NCBI RefSeq assembly: GCF_012396585.1
Contig: NZ_JAAXPR010000003.1
Span: 62,001-126,000 of the forward strand
Reading direction: 5' to 3'
Origin: Streptococcus ovuberis
GTDB taxonomy: Bacteria > Bacillota > Bacilli > Lactobacillales > Streptococcaceae
Length of the DNA stretch: 64,000 bases
Shown here: positions 34,709 through 44,853 of the stretch, in pieces
Layout: the number at the start of each line of letters is the position of its first letter
Numbering within the stretch: position 1 is the first letter of the stretch
The notes under the pieces: model-generated
What the model was told of the DNA's origin: nothing
Databases searched by the model: none
The model's input: the letters and a program-made list of their open reading frames with translations, nothing else
Program-made: the position numbers and the translations under genes

Positions 34709-36040
34709 TTATTGGACATTCCTTGTGAGTTGCGATAAGAGGCGTTCAAACGAATACTCGTAAGATTGAATATCCCCAGCACCCATAAAAACATAGACGG
34801 CATTATCGTGGTTTAAGAGTGGCGAAACATTGTCAACCGTAATCACAGCACCTGGTTTACTGATTTTAGCTGCTAAGTCTTCTACCTTGACTTCACCTTT
34901 ATCAACTTCACGGGCAGAACCATAAATTTCAGCCAAATAGACTGAATCAGCCAATTCCAAAGCTGTCGCAAATTCATCCAACAGAGCAATGGTCCTTGTA
35001 AAGGTATGCGGCTGGAAGACTGCAACAATTTCTTTAGATGGGTACTTCTGACGCGCTGCATCAATCGTTGCAATAATCTCAGTTGGATGGTGGGCAAAAT
35101 CATCAATAATCACCGTTTCATCAACCTTTTTTTCCGTAAAACGGCGTTTAACACCAGCAAAGGTCGGCAAGTGTTTACGAACCTCATCCAAATCAAAACC
35201 AGCAATATAGAGATTCGCAATGACAGCAGTTGCATTCATGACATTATGGTGACCAAAGGTCGGAATGCTAAACTGTCCCAATTCCTCTCCTCTAAATTTG
35301 ACGTTGAAGCTGGATCCTTGGGTAGAACGTTCAATCGCATAGGCCACAAAATCATTATCTTCCTGGGCCCCGTAATAATAAATCGGTACAGAGGCTGTCA
35401 GTTGGCGTAGATTGTCATCCTCACCGTAGAGGAAGAGCCCCTTCGTCACCTGCTTGGCATACTCATCAAAGGCGCTGCAAACATCTTCTAAGCTAGTGAA
35501 GTAATCTGGATGGTCAAAGTCAATATTGGTAATAATCGAATAAGCTGGGTGATAGGGCATAAAGTGGCGCTCATACTCGTCTGATTCAAAAACGAAGTGT
35601 TTCGCACTGGCTGATCCGCGACCTGTCCCATCCCCAATTAAATAGCTGGTATCCGTCATACAGCTTAAGACATGAGATAGCAACCCTGTCGTCGAAGTTT
35701 TCCCATGAGCACCCGCAACCCCCATGCTGACAAAACCGTCCATAAACTCTCCAAGAAACTCATGGTAGCGACGGTAGGGAATACCTTTTTCCTCTGCATA
35801 GGCAATCTCGATGTTATTAGCAGCCTTAAAGGCATTCCCTGCAATCAATTCAACATCAGGGGTTATATTTTCAGTAGCAAAAGGAAGGATGGTGATGCCA
35901 GCCTGCTCTAATCCGCGCTGAGTGAAGTAATACTTGTCCTCATCCGACCCTTGGACCTTATGGCCCATCTGATGTAGCATGAGAGCTAAGGCAGACATGC
36001 CCGATCCCTTGATGCCGATAAAATGATAGGTTTTTGTCAT
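34709..36040 (-). CDS. murC: UDP-N-acetylmuramate--L-alanine ligase
   Basis: A 443-residue Mur ligase. Start ATG 36040 overlaps the upstream stop by 4 bases (ATGA) and gives [20 protein letters not shown], the standard N-terminus. The ATP loop is [10 protein letters not shown] (about 108-117), and [10 protein letters not shown] is the Mur ligase C-terminal signature. It adds the first amino acid to the peptidoglycan stem peptide. Confidence 0.95.
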   Translation of the reverse strand: MTKTYHFIGIKGSGMSALALMLHQMGHKVQGSDEDKYYFTQRGLEQAGITILPFATENITPDVELIAGNAFKAANNIEIAYAEEKGIPYRRYHEFLGEFMDGFVSMGVAGAHGKTSTTGLLSHVLSCMTDTSYLIGDGTGRGSASAKHFVFESDEYERHFMPYHPAYSIITNIDFDHPDYFTSLEDVCSAFDEYAKQVTKGLFLYGEDDNLRQLTASVPIYYYGAQEDNDFVAYAIERSTQGSSFNVKFRGEELGQFSIPTFGHHNVMNATAVIANLYIAGFDLDEVRKHLPTFAGVKRRFTEKKVDETVIIDDFAHHPTEIIATIDAARQKYPSKEIVAVFQPHTFTRTIALLDEFATALELADSVYLAEIYGSAREVDKGEVKVEDLAAKISKPGAVITVDNVSPLLNHDNAVYVFMGAGDIQSYEYSFERLLSQLTRNVQ

Positions 36041-36678
36041 AGTTTTTTCCATTGTTCAAATCGCGTCAAGTTCAATTCTTGAGCGGTTTTTTTCTCCTTT
36101 TTAATCTGATTTTCCTGATAGTTATAAACTTGACTAGTTTTCAAGAAATCATAAGTATTTTTTCTAGGCTGGTCATCGCTAACAGGTGGCACATGCTGAT
36201 AGGTCGGTTTGATGTCCGCTTTAATATAAGTTTTCTGCCTCAAACGATTCGCTGCCTGGCTTAGACGATCAACTTGGGCCTTATCTTTATCTTTTTGACT
36301 TGGCTTTGGATTTGGTAATTCTTTACTTTTAAAACCTGGCTTGTCAAAATTGAGATAAGGAGCTGACCGTTTTCTCTTCAAGTCTTCCCTAGCTTTAGCA
36401 CGCTCTGCCTGGCTATAAGAGTGGGACGTCATGTCGCTCTTTTTTCTTGGAACATACGGTTCTGTATCCAAAGAGTTACCCAACTGTTTTGAATCAATCG
36501 GCTGAGTGTCCCAACTGTTTTGGGGGACACGATCAGATGGACCTGAAAACGGTTTATCTTCATAAGGACCTTGGATATTGGAAATCAGATCCCAATCGTC
36601 ATAGAGGTCCATAACAGGAAGTTCCCGAACAAGAACTTCATCATCACCAACTAAAGGAAATGGTTCTCTGATCATCAT
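36037..36678 (-). CDS. Conserved hypothetical, basic and disordered
   Basis: A 213-residue protein; ATG 36678 is chosen because AAAGGA lies 6 bases upstream. It starts [14 protein letters not shown] and is highly charged and rich in Lys, Pro and Asp without membrane segments. A helical, very basic middle ([17 protein letters not shown]) and repeated Gln/Lys-rich parts suggest a disordered or nucleic-acid-binding protein. Position between the SNF2 gene and murC, with translational coupling to murC, is typical of streptococci. No function is known to me. Confidence 0.75.
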   Translation of the reverse strand: MMIREPFPLVGDDEVLVRELPVMDLYDDWDLISNIQGPYEDKPFSGPSDRVPQNSWDTQPIDSKQLGNSLDTEPYVPRKKSDMTSHSYSQAERAKAREDLKRKRSAPYLNFDKPGFKSKELPNPKPSQKDKDKAQVDRLSQAANRLRQKTYIKADIKPTYQHVPPVSDDQPRKNTYDFLKTSQVYNYQENQIKKEKKTAQELNLTRFEQWKKL

Positions 36679-36778
36679 AACAGTCCTTTCCACACTTCAA
36701 TGGCTTCTTAGTAGATGACTTCTAGCATCTAGAAAGCGTCCATTCTCATTATACCTTATTTTAAGCCTGCATGCAAAA

Positions 36779-39700
36779 CTACTGAGATGATAATCCTAAA
36801 ATTTCGCGAATGTCTTCTGCAGAAAGACTGCCACTTCCTCCTTGGCCATCTAAAACTGTTGTGATTAACTCTCGCTTGCTGTCTTGCAGTAACTGGATTT
36901 TCTCTTCAATTGTCCCTCTCGTGATCAAGCGGTAACATTCAACATTGCGTTTTTGTCCCATCCGGTAAGCCCGCGAAATAGCTTGATCTTCAACCGCTGG
37001 ATTCCACCAGAGGTCAACTAAGATGACTGTGTCTGCACCTGTTAGATTAATTCCTACCCCTCCTGCCTTGAGGGAAATAAGAACCGCATCCCGACTTCCA
37101 GCGTTAAAGGCACGCGTGATTTCTTGTCGGTCATTCGCCTTAGTTGACCCTGTAATGGTATAGCTGGTTAAACCAAGCCGATTCAACTCTTGCTCAATCA
37201 GGGTCAACATGCCTCTAAATTGGGAAAAGATAAGCACTCTCTGGCCGCCTGACTGGATTTGGGCCAATAGCTGGCGCAGACTCTCTAACTTTCCACTGTC
37301 ACCTTGGTAATCAGACAAAAAGAGCTTAGGCGTGTTACAAATTTGACGCAGACGGGTGATGGCTGAAAGAATCTCTATCTTGCGCTGGTTAATTTCCTGA
37401 TCGCTAGAAGCTGCAATATCTGTCCTCAACTGTTGTAATTGCGCCAGATAGATCGCTTTTTGATCAGCTGTCAATTCATTGCTCCAGTTCATCTCAATCA
37501 AGTCGGGCAGTTCTGTCAAGACTTCTTCCTTGCGTCTCCTCAAGACAAAAGGCTGTATCAACCTAGCAACTTGTCTTCCTGTCAGCTGATTAAACGCACG
37601 CTTACCTGGTAAAAGTCCTGGTAGCACAATCTGGAAAATGGACCACAGCTCCGCCAAACGATTTTCAATTGGAGTCCCTGACAGGGCAAAACAAATCTTG
37701 GTCTCAAATTTTCTCAAGTGACTAGCAATCTTAGTCTGGTCATTTTTCATGACCTGAGCTTCATCCAAAATCAAACAGTCGATCAATTGATCTTGGAACA
37801 CTTCAAAGTCTTGCCTAAAGGAGGCATACGAGGTTACAACGATTTGATGGTCTTCTTCAAGAAGCGCCAAACGTTGTGCTTTAGAACCATAAGAAACAGC
37901 CACATCTAATTGCGGTGCAAACCGCTGAAACTCATCTTGCCAATTGTAAATCAAACTAGACGGTGCCAAAACTAAAGCACGCTGCCCCTTCTTTAAATGA
38001 CTAGCTAAAAAAGCAATGGTTTGCAGGGTCTTGCCAAGCCCCATATCATCTGCTAAAATCCCTCCCAAACCATAATGAGCCAGCATCTTCATCCATTTAA
38101 CTCCCAGAAGCTGATAGTCCCTTAGGTTAGCCTGAATAGGGGGCTCATCTATTGGGAACTGCTCAGGGTAGCGCAAATGCTCAATCAAGGCAGAAACCTT
38201 ATCGGACAAGTAAACCCCTTTTATATCCGCTAAGGATTGAGACAGTTGAAAAGCCGCTAGTTTGGATACCTTTAAGCGCCCACTTGGCTGAAACTGCGCC
38301 CGTAAATCCCGTAAGGTGTGATTAATCTGTTTCGTTTCTTCATCAAAAAGAATGACCTTGCCAGTTCGACTCCTGTAAAAGGCTTGGCCCGCTTGCAAGG
38401 CTTGATGAGCAAACTGAAGTTCCTCTTGTCCAACCCCTTGCAAATCAAATTGAATATCTAAAAGGCTCCCTGTCAAATCCAAGTGAATCTGAGCCTTTGA
38501 TTGCCTAAAAACATCTCGTACATTTTCCGCCAAAATAACCTCGCCTAAGTCCTCAAAGGCTGGCAAAACCACCGTATAAAAATCATAGAAATCCTGACTA
38601 TGCGCCAAGTGTTTCCGACTCTTAAATCCCGGCTTAAACCCATGTTGCTCCAGCAATGACCATATAGTCCTCAAATGCTGATAATCGATGGAAAAGGGTA
38701 GCTTTTCCAAATCTGCTGGATGAGATACCCAGATTCGCTCAAAATCAAGTGCCAAAGCTAACTCAACCCAATCCCCTGCTTGAAGGGTAAATTCAAAGAA
38801 AGCTCTAAAATCATAGATTTTGAACTGCTTAGGCGCTTCCACACATCCCATACTCCTCAAATCTCTCAACAACAGAGACAACCGGTCCTTGTCTTCAAAC
38901 TCAAACTGAAGGACTTTCTCAGACCTAGTGTCTCCTTCTAGTTGTGAAAAAGCCTTAAGAAGCTTCCGTTGCCTAAAATCCAGCTGATAGAACCGTCCTC
39001 CTTCAAAAAGATAATTCCCATCAAAAAAAGACTGATAGCTTTTTTCGGTCATAATCAGCCGGATAAAGGTCTGTTCTACTGTTACCCTAAATGCAAATAG
39101 GTCCGCTTCTCCATCTAAATCTAAGAAATCTACTGTCTCATAGGGACCTTCTTCCAGCTCCAAACTGAAGTCGGATAAGGCTTTTAAAAGGGACGTCCCC
39201 TCCTCAAAAAAACCTTGCGGAAGCTTTAAGTAGCGCCCCATATAAGGAAGAATAAAGTCACTATCAAAGCCTACCGCATCGGGAACCAACCGCTTTAAAA
39301 AAGCTAACACTTCCTGAGAAGGCAAATCAAACTGGAGTAACCTTAAAGGTTCATAGTAATTTTTACCGAGCTGGTAGGATTGACCGCTATCAAGATACTT
39401 TAAAAAGCTCTTAATGTCCCTAATAATATAGGATCGGGTATCCGGCAGGCGTAAAATTTTCAAGGTCCACAAAATCTGCCTATCCGTTGGGTGAAACTTT
39501 CCTTCTGCGGACAACTGATAGCTGATCCCATTGCCCACAGAATCGTCTACTAACTCATCCAAAAAGAGACTGGCTTTTGACCTTTGACGGTGTTCTTGTA
39601 CCTGGGCTACCCAACCTTCCTGAAGCTGATGCACTACGGATTCGCCTTTAATATCATTTTTTAGGTAGTATTCTATCGCCGCCAAATGCGCACAAAATCC

Positions 39701-39880
39701 TTTTTGGCCAAATAAGGAACAATCGCAAAAAACCTCACTATCGTCAAAACTAAACTGCAGACGACAACCTTCAACACTTGCTAAAATCTTATCCTTTTGC
39801 ACTAGGATATCTGTAATGGCTTGCGCTTCATAGAGGCTAATCCCCTGATGGCGAATGTGGCCTGGCATCAATCTACTCAT
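36779..39880 (-). CDS. SWIM-domain SNF2-family ATPase
   Basis: A 1033-residue protein. Near residue 55 a SWIM zinc finger is visible (FCDCSLFGQKGFCAH). The SNF2 core occupies about 580-1010 with DDMGLGKTLQT (Walker A), the DEAQ box (LILDEAQVMKN), LSGTPIENRLAELWSIF, and the helicase C half with SLKAGGVGINLTGAD and RAYRMGQKRNV. It is a double-strand DNA translocase like RapA/HepA relatives, likely acting on transcription or repair complexes. Conserved neighbour of murC. Confidence 0.9.
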   Translation of the reverse strand: MSRLMPGHIRHQGISLYEAQAITDILVQKDKILASVEGCRLQFSFDDSEVFCDCSLFGQKGFCAHLAAIEYYLKNDIKGESVVHQLQEGWVAQVQEHRQRSKASLFLDELVDDSVGNGISYQLSAEGKFHPTDRQILWTLKILRLPDTRSYIIRDIKSFLKYLDSGQSYQLGKNYYEPLRLLQFDLPSQEVLAFLKRLVPDAVGFDSDFILPYMGRYLKLPQGFFEEGTSLLKALSDFSLELEEGPYETVDFLDLDGEADLFAFRVTVEQTFIRLIMTEKSYQSFFDGNYLFEGGRFYQLDFRQRKLLKAFSQLEGDTRSEKVLQFEFEDKDRLSLLLRDLRSMGCVEAPKQFKIYDFRAFFEFTLQAGDWVELALALDFERIWVSHPADLEKLPFSIDYQHLRTIWSLLEQHGFKPGFKSRKHLAHSQDFYDFYTVVLPAFEDLGEVILAENVRDVFRQSKAQIHLDLTGSLLDIQFDLQGVGQEELQFAHQALQAGQAFYRSRTGKVILFDEETKQINHTLRDLRAQFQPSGRLKVSKLAAFQLSQSLADIKGVYLSDKVSALIEHLRYPEQFPIDEPPIQANLRDYQLLGVKWMKMLAHYGLGGILADDMGLGKTLQTIAFLASHLKKGQRALVLAPSSLIYNWQDEFQRFAPQLDVAVSYGSKAQRLALLEEDHQIVVTSYASFRQDFEVFQDQLIDCLILDEAQVMKNDQTKIASHLRKFETKICFALSGTPIENRLAELWSIFQIVLPGLLPGKRAFNQLTGRQVARLIQPFVLRRRKEEVLTELPDLIEMNWSNELTADQKAIYLAQLQQLRTDIAASSDQEINQRKIEILSAITRLRQICNTPKLFLSDYQGDSGKLESLRQLLAQIQSGGQRVLIFSQFRGMLTLIEQELNRLGLTSYTITGSTKANDRQEITRAFNAGSRDAVLISLKAGGVGINLTGADTVILVDLWWNPAVEDQAISRAYRMGQKRNVECYRLITRGTIEEKIQLLQDSKRELITTVLDGQGGSGSLSAEDIREILGLSSQ

Positions 39881-40305
39881 GTCACTCTCCTAACTCTATT
39901 CCTTTATTATAGCATATTCAAAAAATTTTTTCGAGAAAACAGACAAAACATTCTGACATCTTCAGTTAGAAAGATTACCTTATAAGCACAGCATAAGGCC
40001 AATTGGCTTAGGAACAAGCACTATTTCCCTTAAAATGAAACACATTCCCCACCTTATGCAATGTCAGCTTTTTATAAAAGCACAAGGAATGGAGCTACAA
40101 AGGGTAAAATGGGTTTTTCCTATCAACGTTCGAGACCCTCTTGCATCTCGTTCTTCGGCAATCCCTTTGTAGTTAGTCCTCAGACTCTGGCTTTTCGATA
40201 CGAGGCTCTTCCTCTTCAAATAGTCCCTCGTCTCAAAGTAATAACCAATCGGGCTTTTCTATCTCCATCCCTAATCATTTCCAATCTATTGGGGAATCAA
40301 TCAAG
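39881..40305. other. Intergenic DNA without clear genes
   Basis: About 400 bases between two minus-strand genes. A plus-strand open frame at 40061-40336 lacks a ribosome site and has no coding character (Ser/Arg/Phe-rich, low periodicity). No repeat or RNA is evident. Confidence 0.45.
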
Positions 40306-40356
40306 TAAAAAAGGCTGGGCCAAACACTTAGGATGATTTACCATCATAGGTGTTTG
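40306..40356 (-). terminator. Terminator of the acyltransferase operon
   Basis: CAAACACTTAGGATG and CATCATAGGTGTTTG pair with two mismatches; the minus strand continues into TTTTTT. Confidence 0.75.
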
Positions 40357-40427
40357 ACCCCGTCCCCTTCTTGTTAAATGCCCGAAAATCCGAGTCGATT
40401 TCTTCCGCACATAATACAATAACTCCT

Positions 40428-42248
40428 TTAGTGATGCTTTTTAACAGAACCCTCTTGTGCCTTTGCTATAGCTTTTGTCAACATCTTAGCATAAAGGGCT
40501 TGGCCGTCTGCAATACTGTCACTATCACTCCCAAAATGCACATAATCTGTATAATGCCAAATTTTAGGATTGTTGCTTGCTACCTTATACCAATCCGCCA
40601 CAGTAATCCAATCATACTTCTCAGCCAGACTCAGCTCATAGTCTCTTGTCAGATTGGCAATTGCTCCAGGATTTCCGGCTACACGGCCGTCATAAGGTGT
40701 TACTAATATCAAATGGTGCCCTTGTGGCATATCTTTGACAATCCTGTCCAACTGTTCCTGATAATCTTGCACAGTATTGGTCCCTGCTGCAATGACAAGG
40801 GTTTGTGGCAAGGCCTTATTCTTAGCCGTTGCCATCATCACATCATAGGCACCTTCCAGTGTCCGACTCACTTCACCATCTACTAGAGCATCTGGAATGG
40901 CCTTGGTTATGCCATCGCTTGCCCGAAGAGCGACTGAATCCCCAATCACCATGACCCCTTCGACAACACCATAATCAGAAGCCTTTTGTCCATCCACTTG
41001 GATCCTCAATTGCCCCATTTTGGTATCTGCTTGCTCCAGACCTTGCACCATCAAATCTTTCTCCAATGCACCGATACGTGGTGACATCAAGGCGAGAAGG
41101 AAAGCTAAGAGTACCAGTGGAGCAGCCATAACGCCCAAGACTTTTTTCGGTTGCTTGAAGGTCAAGTTAACGCCGAACAAGGTAATCTCTTTCCCCATAA
41201 TCAACGGTTCCAAAAGGTAGAAGGATAGGCTTGAAAAAACAAAGGAAAAGAGTAAACTTAAGCCAACTGCTATAGCTCTAGAGCCCATTTCAGAAAAAAT
41301 GATTAGGAAAGGCCAATGAAATAGATAAATCCCATAGCTAATATTAGCCAGATAGGTCAAAAACACTGGTTCTTTGCTGGCAATCGTTAAGTCATGGAGC
41401 TGCCTAGCAGAGAAAATCATCGCTAGAGTTGCTACGCTAGTCAATAGAAAACCAACCCAATAGGTCCAGACACTTTCAAATGTCAGTAAAAAGGTCAAGG
41501 CAACTAACACCAGGCTCGCACCAGCAAAGAGCCCTAGGGTCTTGGTTAAGGTAAGCTTCTGGAATAAATGCTTCACCAGAACAGTCGGCTTGTACATCCC
41601 CATAAAACAAGCTAAAATAGCTCCTAAAAAGAAGGTAAAGCCATGCTTTCCTGTGGCATAGTAAACCCAAGATAAATTGATCGTCGCAATACTTCCCCAA
41701 ATCAGACGTACAAAAGTTACTAGAAACCCAATACTCGCTACCGCAAAAATCAACCCTCTCAGCTGTTCTTTGTTAGTGGCAATTCTACTCAAGCCCCAAA
41801 TAACAAGCCCCCAAACCAGATAAAGCTGTACCTCCATGGCCAAGGTCCATGTATGGACAAAGAGATGGGGCACAAATTGATTTTCATAGGAACCACCTGT
41901 CGCAATTTCAAAATAATTCGTCACAAATCCTAACACAGCCGCCATCTGAGATGCCAGCCCAGCCCTGAAATCACTCCGAATCAAGAGGGTAAAGGGCAGG
42001 ACTACGAGAAGCATTAGGGTCAAAGGTGGAAAAATCCGATAGAGACGCCGTCTATAAAAACCGAATAAATCAATGTGCTGTTGGCTGCTAAACTCTTCTA
42101 AAAATAAAGCAGTGGTTAAGAAACCAGAAAAAGTAAGAAAGAGGTCCACACCGACAAAACCACCCCGAAAAATACTCGGCCAAAAATGATAAAGCAGGAC
42201 CATGACCATCCCTGTAATTCGGACAAGAGAAAACCATTTAATCCGCAT
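40428..42248 (-). CDS. OatA-type membrane acyltransferase
   Basis: A 606-residue protein. Residues about 1-380 hold ten or so membrane helices of the acyltransferase-3 family; RITGMVMVLLYHFWP carries the conserved His. The external C-terminal half is an SGNH-type domain with VIGDSVALRAS (Ser about 437) and TDYVHFGSD (Asp/His). This layout is that of OatA, which O-acetylates peptidoglycan muramic acid and confers lysozyme resistance; the same layout also acetylates other wall polymers. Last gene of an LMW phosphatase-MORN-acyltransferase run. Confidence 0.85.
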   Translation of the reverse strand: MRIKWFSLVRITGMVMVLLYHFWPSIFRGGFVGVDLFLTFSGFLTTALFLEEFSSQQHIDLFGFYRRRLYRIFPPLTLMLLVVLPFTLLIRSDFRAGLASQMAAVLGFVTNYFEIATGGSYENQFVPHLFVHTWTLAMEVQLYLVWGLVIWGLSRIATNKEQLRGLIFAVASIGFLVTFVRLIWGSIATINLSWVYYATGKHGFTFFLGAILACFMGMYKPTVLVKHLFQKLTLTKTLGLFAGASLVLVALTFLLTFESVWTYWVGFLLTSVATLAMIFSARQLHDLTIASKEPVFLTYLANISYGIYLFHWPFLIIFSEMGSRAIAVGLSLLFSFVFSSLSFYLLEPLIMGKEITLFGVNLTFKQPKKVLGVMAAPLVLLAFLLALMSPRIGALEKDLMVQGLEQADTKMGQLRIQVDGQKASDYGVVEGVMVIGDSVALRASDGITKAIPDALVDGEVSRTLEGAYDVMMATAKNKALPQTLVIAAGTNTVQDYQEQLDRIVKDMPQGHHLILVTPYDGRVAGNPGAIANLTRDYELSLAEKYDWITVADWYKVASNNPKIWHYTDYVHFGSDSDSIADGQALYAKMLTKAIAKAQEGSVKKHH

Positions 42249-42651
42249 CTTGGTAAACTCCTTTCACAAATTCTCCTTCATAAACGACCCCTGTTTCAGT
42301 CGTTAGCTTTCCTTTGCCATGCGCAAGACCATTCACAAAGTTACCTTCATAAATCCAGCCAGCCTTAGCTCTGAAAACTCCTTGACCATTAAAACTCCCG
42401 TTGCTAAATTCCCCTTCATACACGTTACCATTCGCGTAAGTCAGCGTCCCTTCGCCTGATAATTTTCGCCGAACCAGTTGTCCTTCGTAATTAAGGTTAC
42501 CATCTTTGAAGCTCGTTTTTCCTTGCCTTGGTATACTTGTCATAAGGACAAATAAGCCACAAAGCAGAATAAATCCGACTGTGGCTAACTCTAAATTTTT
42601 TCGATGCAAATGGGGCTTTAAACGCTCCCAATAATAAGCTATTAATTCCAT
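42238..42651 (-). CDS. MORN-repeat membrane protein
   Basis: A 137-residue protein; ATG 42651 follows GGGAG. One membrane helix (about residues 20-42) precedes at least three MORN repeats (YANGNVYEGEF, GWIYEGNF, GVVYEGEF) that form a beta sheet. MORN repeats bind lipids or act as scaffold. Overlaps the acyltransferase start by 11 bases, so it may organise or anchor that enzyme. Role inferred. Confidence 0.8.
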   Translation of the reverse strand: MELIAYYWERLKPHLHRKNLELATVGFILLCGLFVLMTSIPRQGKTSFKDGNLNYEGQLVRRKLSGEGTLTYANGNVYEGEFSNGSFNGQGVFRAKAGWIYEGNFVNGLAHGKGKLTTETGVVYEGEFVKGVYQDAD

Positions 42652-42722
42652 CTTATCTCCCAGCCCCTGCGGGCGCATTATATGAAGGCAACTAAAGACA
42701 GATCTCCCATCTTTGCAACCTT

Positions 42723-43142
42723 TTAAGACAATTGATCCATCCACTTTTGGCAACCACTCACCACACGCGCATAGGTTTCCTCAAAATCACCTGTATAGTA
42801 TGGATCGGGGACAGACTCTGTGTCAAATGCAAAGATTTTATCATGATACTTAGGATCCGAAAGTTTCTTTAGATTGTCGACATTAGAAGCATCCATACCG
42901 ATAATCACATCAAAATAAGCAAAATCAGCTTCACTGATCTGAGTCGAATCTTTGGCACTGTCAAACGGAATGGCGTATTTCCTGAAAATAGCCTGAGTGC
43001 CTGAATGAATCGGATGCCCGTGCTCCCAGCCAGAAGTCGCTCGACTCTCAACTTCAAAAGCATCTGTCATCGATTTCATGACAAATTCTGCCATAGGGCT
43101 TCGGCAAATATTTCCTAGACACACAAAGCAAACCTTTTTCAT
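42723..43142 (-). CDS. Low-molecular-weight protein tyrosine phosphatase
   Basis: A 139-residue protein from ATG 43142, preceded by AAGGAG. CLGNICRS near residue 8 is the Cys-x5-Arg phosphate loop, and DPYYTGDFEE carries the general-acid Asp. LMW-PTPs remove phosphate from tyrosine, for instance on capsule or wall regulators. Just downstream of tRNA-Thr in the same direction. Confidence 0.92.
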   Translation of the reverse strand: MKKVCFVCLGNICRSPMAEFVMKSMTDAFEVESRATSGWEHGHPIHSGTQAIFRKYAIPFDSAKDSTQISEADFAYFDVIIGMDASNVDNLKKLSDPKYHDKIFAFDTESVPDPYYTGDFEETYARVVSGCQKWMDQLS

Positions 43143-43158
43143 AAGAACTCCTTTTTCC

Positions 43159-43188
43159 AAAAAAAGCGTCTTGAAAACCTCAAGACGC
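43159..43188 (-). terminator. Terminator of tRNA-Thr
   Basis: GCGTCTTGA and TCAAGACGC pair around a 5-base loop, with TTTTTTT on the minus strand. Confidence 0.8.
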
Positions 43189-43193
43189 ACGCA

Positions 43194-43266
43194 TGCTAAT
43201 TGCCGGGATCGAACCGGCGACCTCATCCTTACCATGGATGCGCTCTACCGACTGAGCTAAATCAGC
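43194..43266 (-). tRNA. tRNA-Thr (GGT)
   Basis: A 73-base cloverleaf: acceptor GCTGATT/AATTAGC, D arm GCTC/GAGC, anticodon stem CATCC/GGATG with loop ATGGTAA (anticodon GGT), T arm with GGTTCGATCC. CCA is not encoded. A terminator follows. Confidence 0.95.
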
Positions 43267-43414
43267 TTTACTTGAACAGTATATCATAGTGCCTTAAACT
43301 TGTCAATAAGTTTTCCCACATTTTCATGGTGCAGTCTTCAACATTTATCCCTGACCTCCATCAGCAACTCTCCCCGCAAAAGGACTTCTTATGGGTTAAG
43401 AGTTTAGCTAGAGC

Positions 43415-43443
43415 TTGCATTCTCTAAAGAATTTTTTTAAAAT
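43415..43443 (+). promoter_or_regulatory. Promoter of ald
   Basis: TTGCAT (43415-43420), a 17-base spacer and TAAAAT (43438-43443), about 30 bases before the start codon. Confidence 0.5.
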
Positions 43444-43472
43444 AAAGTGTCAATTAGAAAAGAGGTATGATA

Positions 43473-44585
43473 ATGCTTATTGGTGTTCCAAAAGAAATTA
43501 AAAACCATGAAAACCGTGTTGCTCTAACTCCTGCGGGGGTGCTTGCTCTAGTGAATGCTGGCCATGCAGTCCATGTCGAAGCTGGTGCTGGGGTAGGTTC
43601 TGGTTTTATGGATACTGACTATCAGGCACAAGGAGCAACCATTGTTCCAACGGCCGCAGAAGCTTGGGCGGCTGAGATGGTGGTTAAGGTGAAAGAACCT
43701 TTAGAAGCCGAATACGGTTTCTTACGCGAGGATTTGCTCCTCTTCACTTATCTCCATATGGCCCCTGCTCCTGCGTTAGCAGAGGCCATGCTAAAAGCAA
43801 AAACTACAGGTATCGCTTACGAAACAGTCCGCAACACAAAAGGCGCGCTACCACTCTTGGTACCTATGAGTGAAGTGGCAGGTCGCATGGCTGTTCAAAT
43901 CGGGGCTCACTTTCTGACCAAACAAGAAGGCGGCTCAGGTGTCCTCCTCGGTGGAGTGCCTGGCGTGCCTAAGGGTAAAATTACCATCATAGGTGGTGGT
44001 GTCGTGGGGACTCATGCTGCTCGTATTGCAATCGGTCTGGGAGCTCAGGTCACGATCCTTGATATCAGTGCTGCCCGTTTGGCTGAACTAGAGGACATCT
44101 TTGGCAACCAAGTCCAAACCTTGATGTCTAACCCCTTCAACATTGCCCAAGCGGTACAAGAGGCTGACTTAGTCATCGGAGCAGTATTGATTCCTGGAGC
44201 TAAGGCACCAAAATTAGTAACGGAAGACATGGTTAAAGCCATGCGTCCCGGCTCAGTGATTGTCGATGTTGCTGTTGATCAGGGAGGTGTCGTTGAAACA
44301 GCAGACAAGGTGACCAGCCATCAAGAACCCGTCTACGAGAAACACGGCGTCCTTCATTACGCAGTTGCTAATATCCCAGGGGCGGTCGCTAGAACATCTA
44401 CCCTTGCCTTGACAAATGTAACCCTTCCTTATGTGCTGGAATTGGCAAATAAAGGCTTCAAAGAAGCTATTAAGGCTGACAAAGGCCTCTTAGAAGGTGT
44501 AACAACCTACCAAGGAAACATCACTAGTCTTCCTGTTGCAGAAGGTCTTGGCTACGACTACAAAGCGATTACTGATTTGATTTAA
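43473..44585 (+). CDS. ald: Alanine dehydrogenase
   Basis: A 370-residue protein starting at the second ATG (43473), because AGAGG is 7 bases away and [20 protein letters not shown] is the standard N-terminus. The NAD-binding loop is [14 protein letters not shown] (about 173-186). It interconverts alanine and pyruvate plus ammonia. Single-gene unit. Confidence 0.94.
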   Translation: MLIGVPKEIKNHENRVALTPAGVLALVNAGHAVHVEAGAGVGSGFMDTDYQAQGATIVPTAAEAWAAEMVVKVKEPLEAEYGFLREDLLLFTYLHMAPAPALAEAMLKAKTTGIAYETVRNTKGALPLLVPMSEVAGRMAVQIGAHFLTKQEGGSGVLLGGVPGVPKGKITIIGGGVVGTHAARIAIGLGAQVTILDISAARLAELEDIFGNQVQTLMSNPFNIAQAVQEADLVIGAVLIPGAKAPKLVTEDMVKAMRPGSVIVDVAVDQGGVVETADKVTSHQEPVYEKHGVLHYAVANIPGAVARTSTLALTNVTLPYVLELANKGFKEAIKADKGLLEGVTTYQGNITSLPVAEGLGYDYKAITDLI

Positions 44586-44651
44586 TTTACCAGAAAAGAG
44601 AGTGGGACAGACATCCATGATGGCTCCGCCCTCACCCGCAGAACCACGAAA

Positions 44652-44700
44652 ACAAAGCCAATAGCCCTCATTAGGAGTATAATCCTAGTGAGGGCTTTGT
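44652..44700 (+). other. Long hairpin after ald
   Basis: ACAAAG, GCCCTCA and TTAGGA pair in order with TCCTA, GTGAGGGC and CTTTGT around a short loop. There is no strong T run. It may be a weak terminator of ald, or structured RNA belonging to the left end of the IS110 element. Confidence 0.45.
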
Positions 44701-44853
44701 GGTTGGTCATTTATTGGCCTGAAACGCCGAGGGACAAACTAATCCACTCTACTGACGAGCACCCCAAAATATGCGGCAGGCATGAGTATAAAAATACGAC
44801 TAAAATTCAGTAGATAAGCTCTCTATTTCTTTATTAGAAGGAGGCACATCGTA

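Noticed and set aside
40061..40336. 91-codon plus-strand frame
   Set aside because: No ribosome site and no protein-like pattern; ends in the terminator of the opposite gene.
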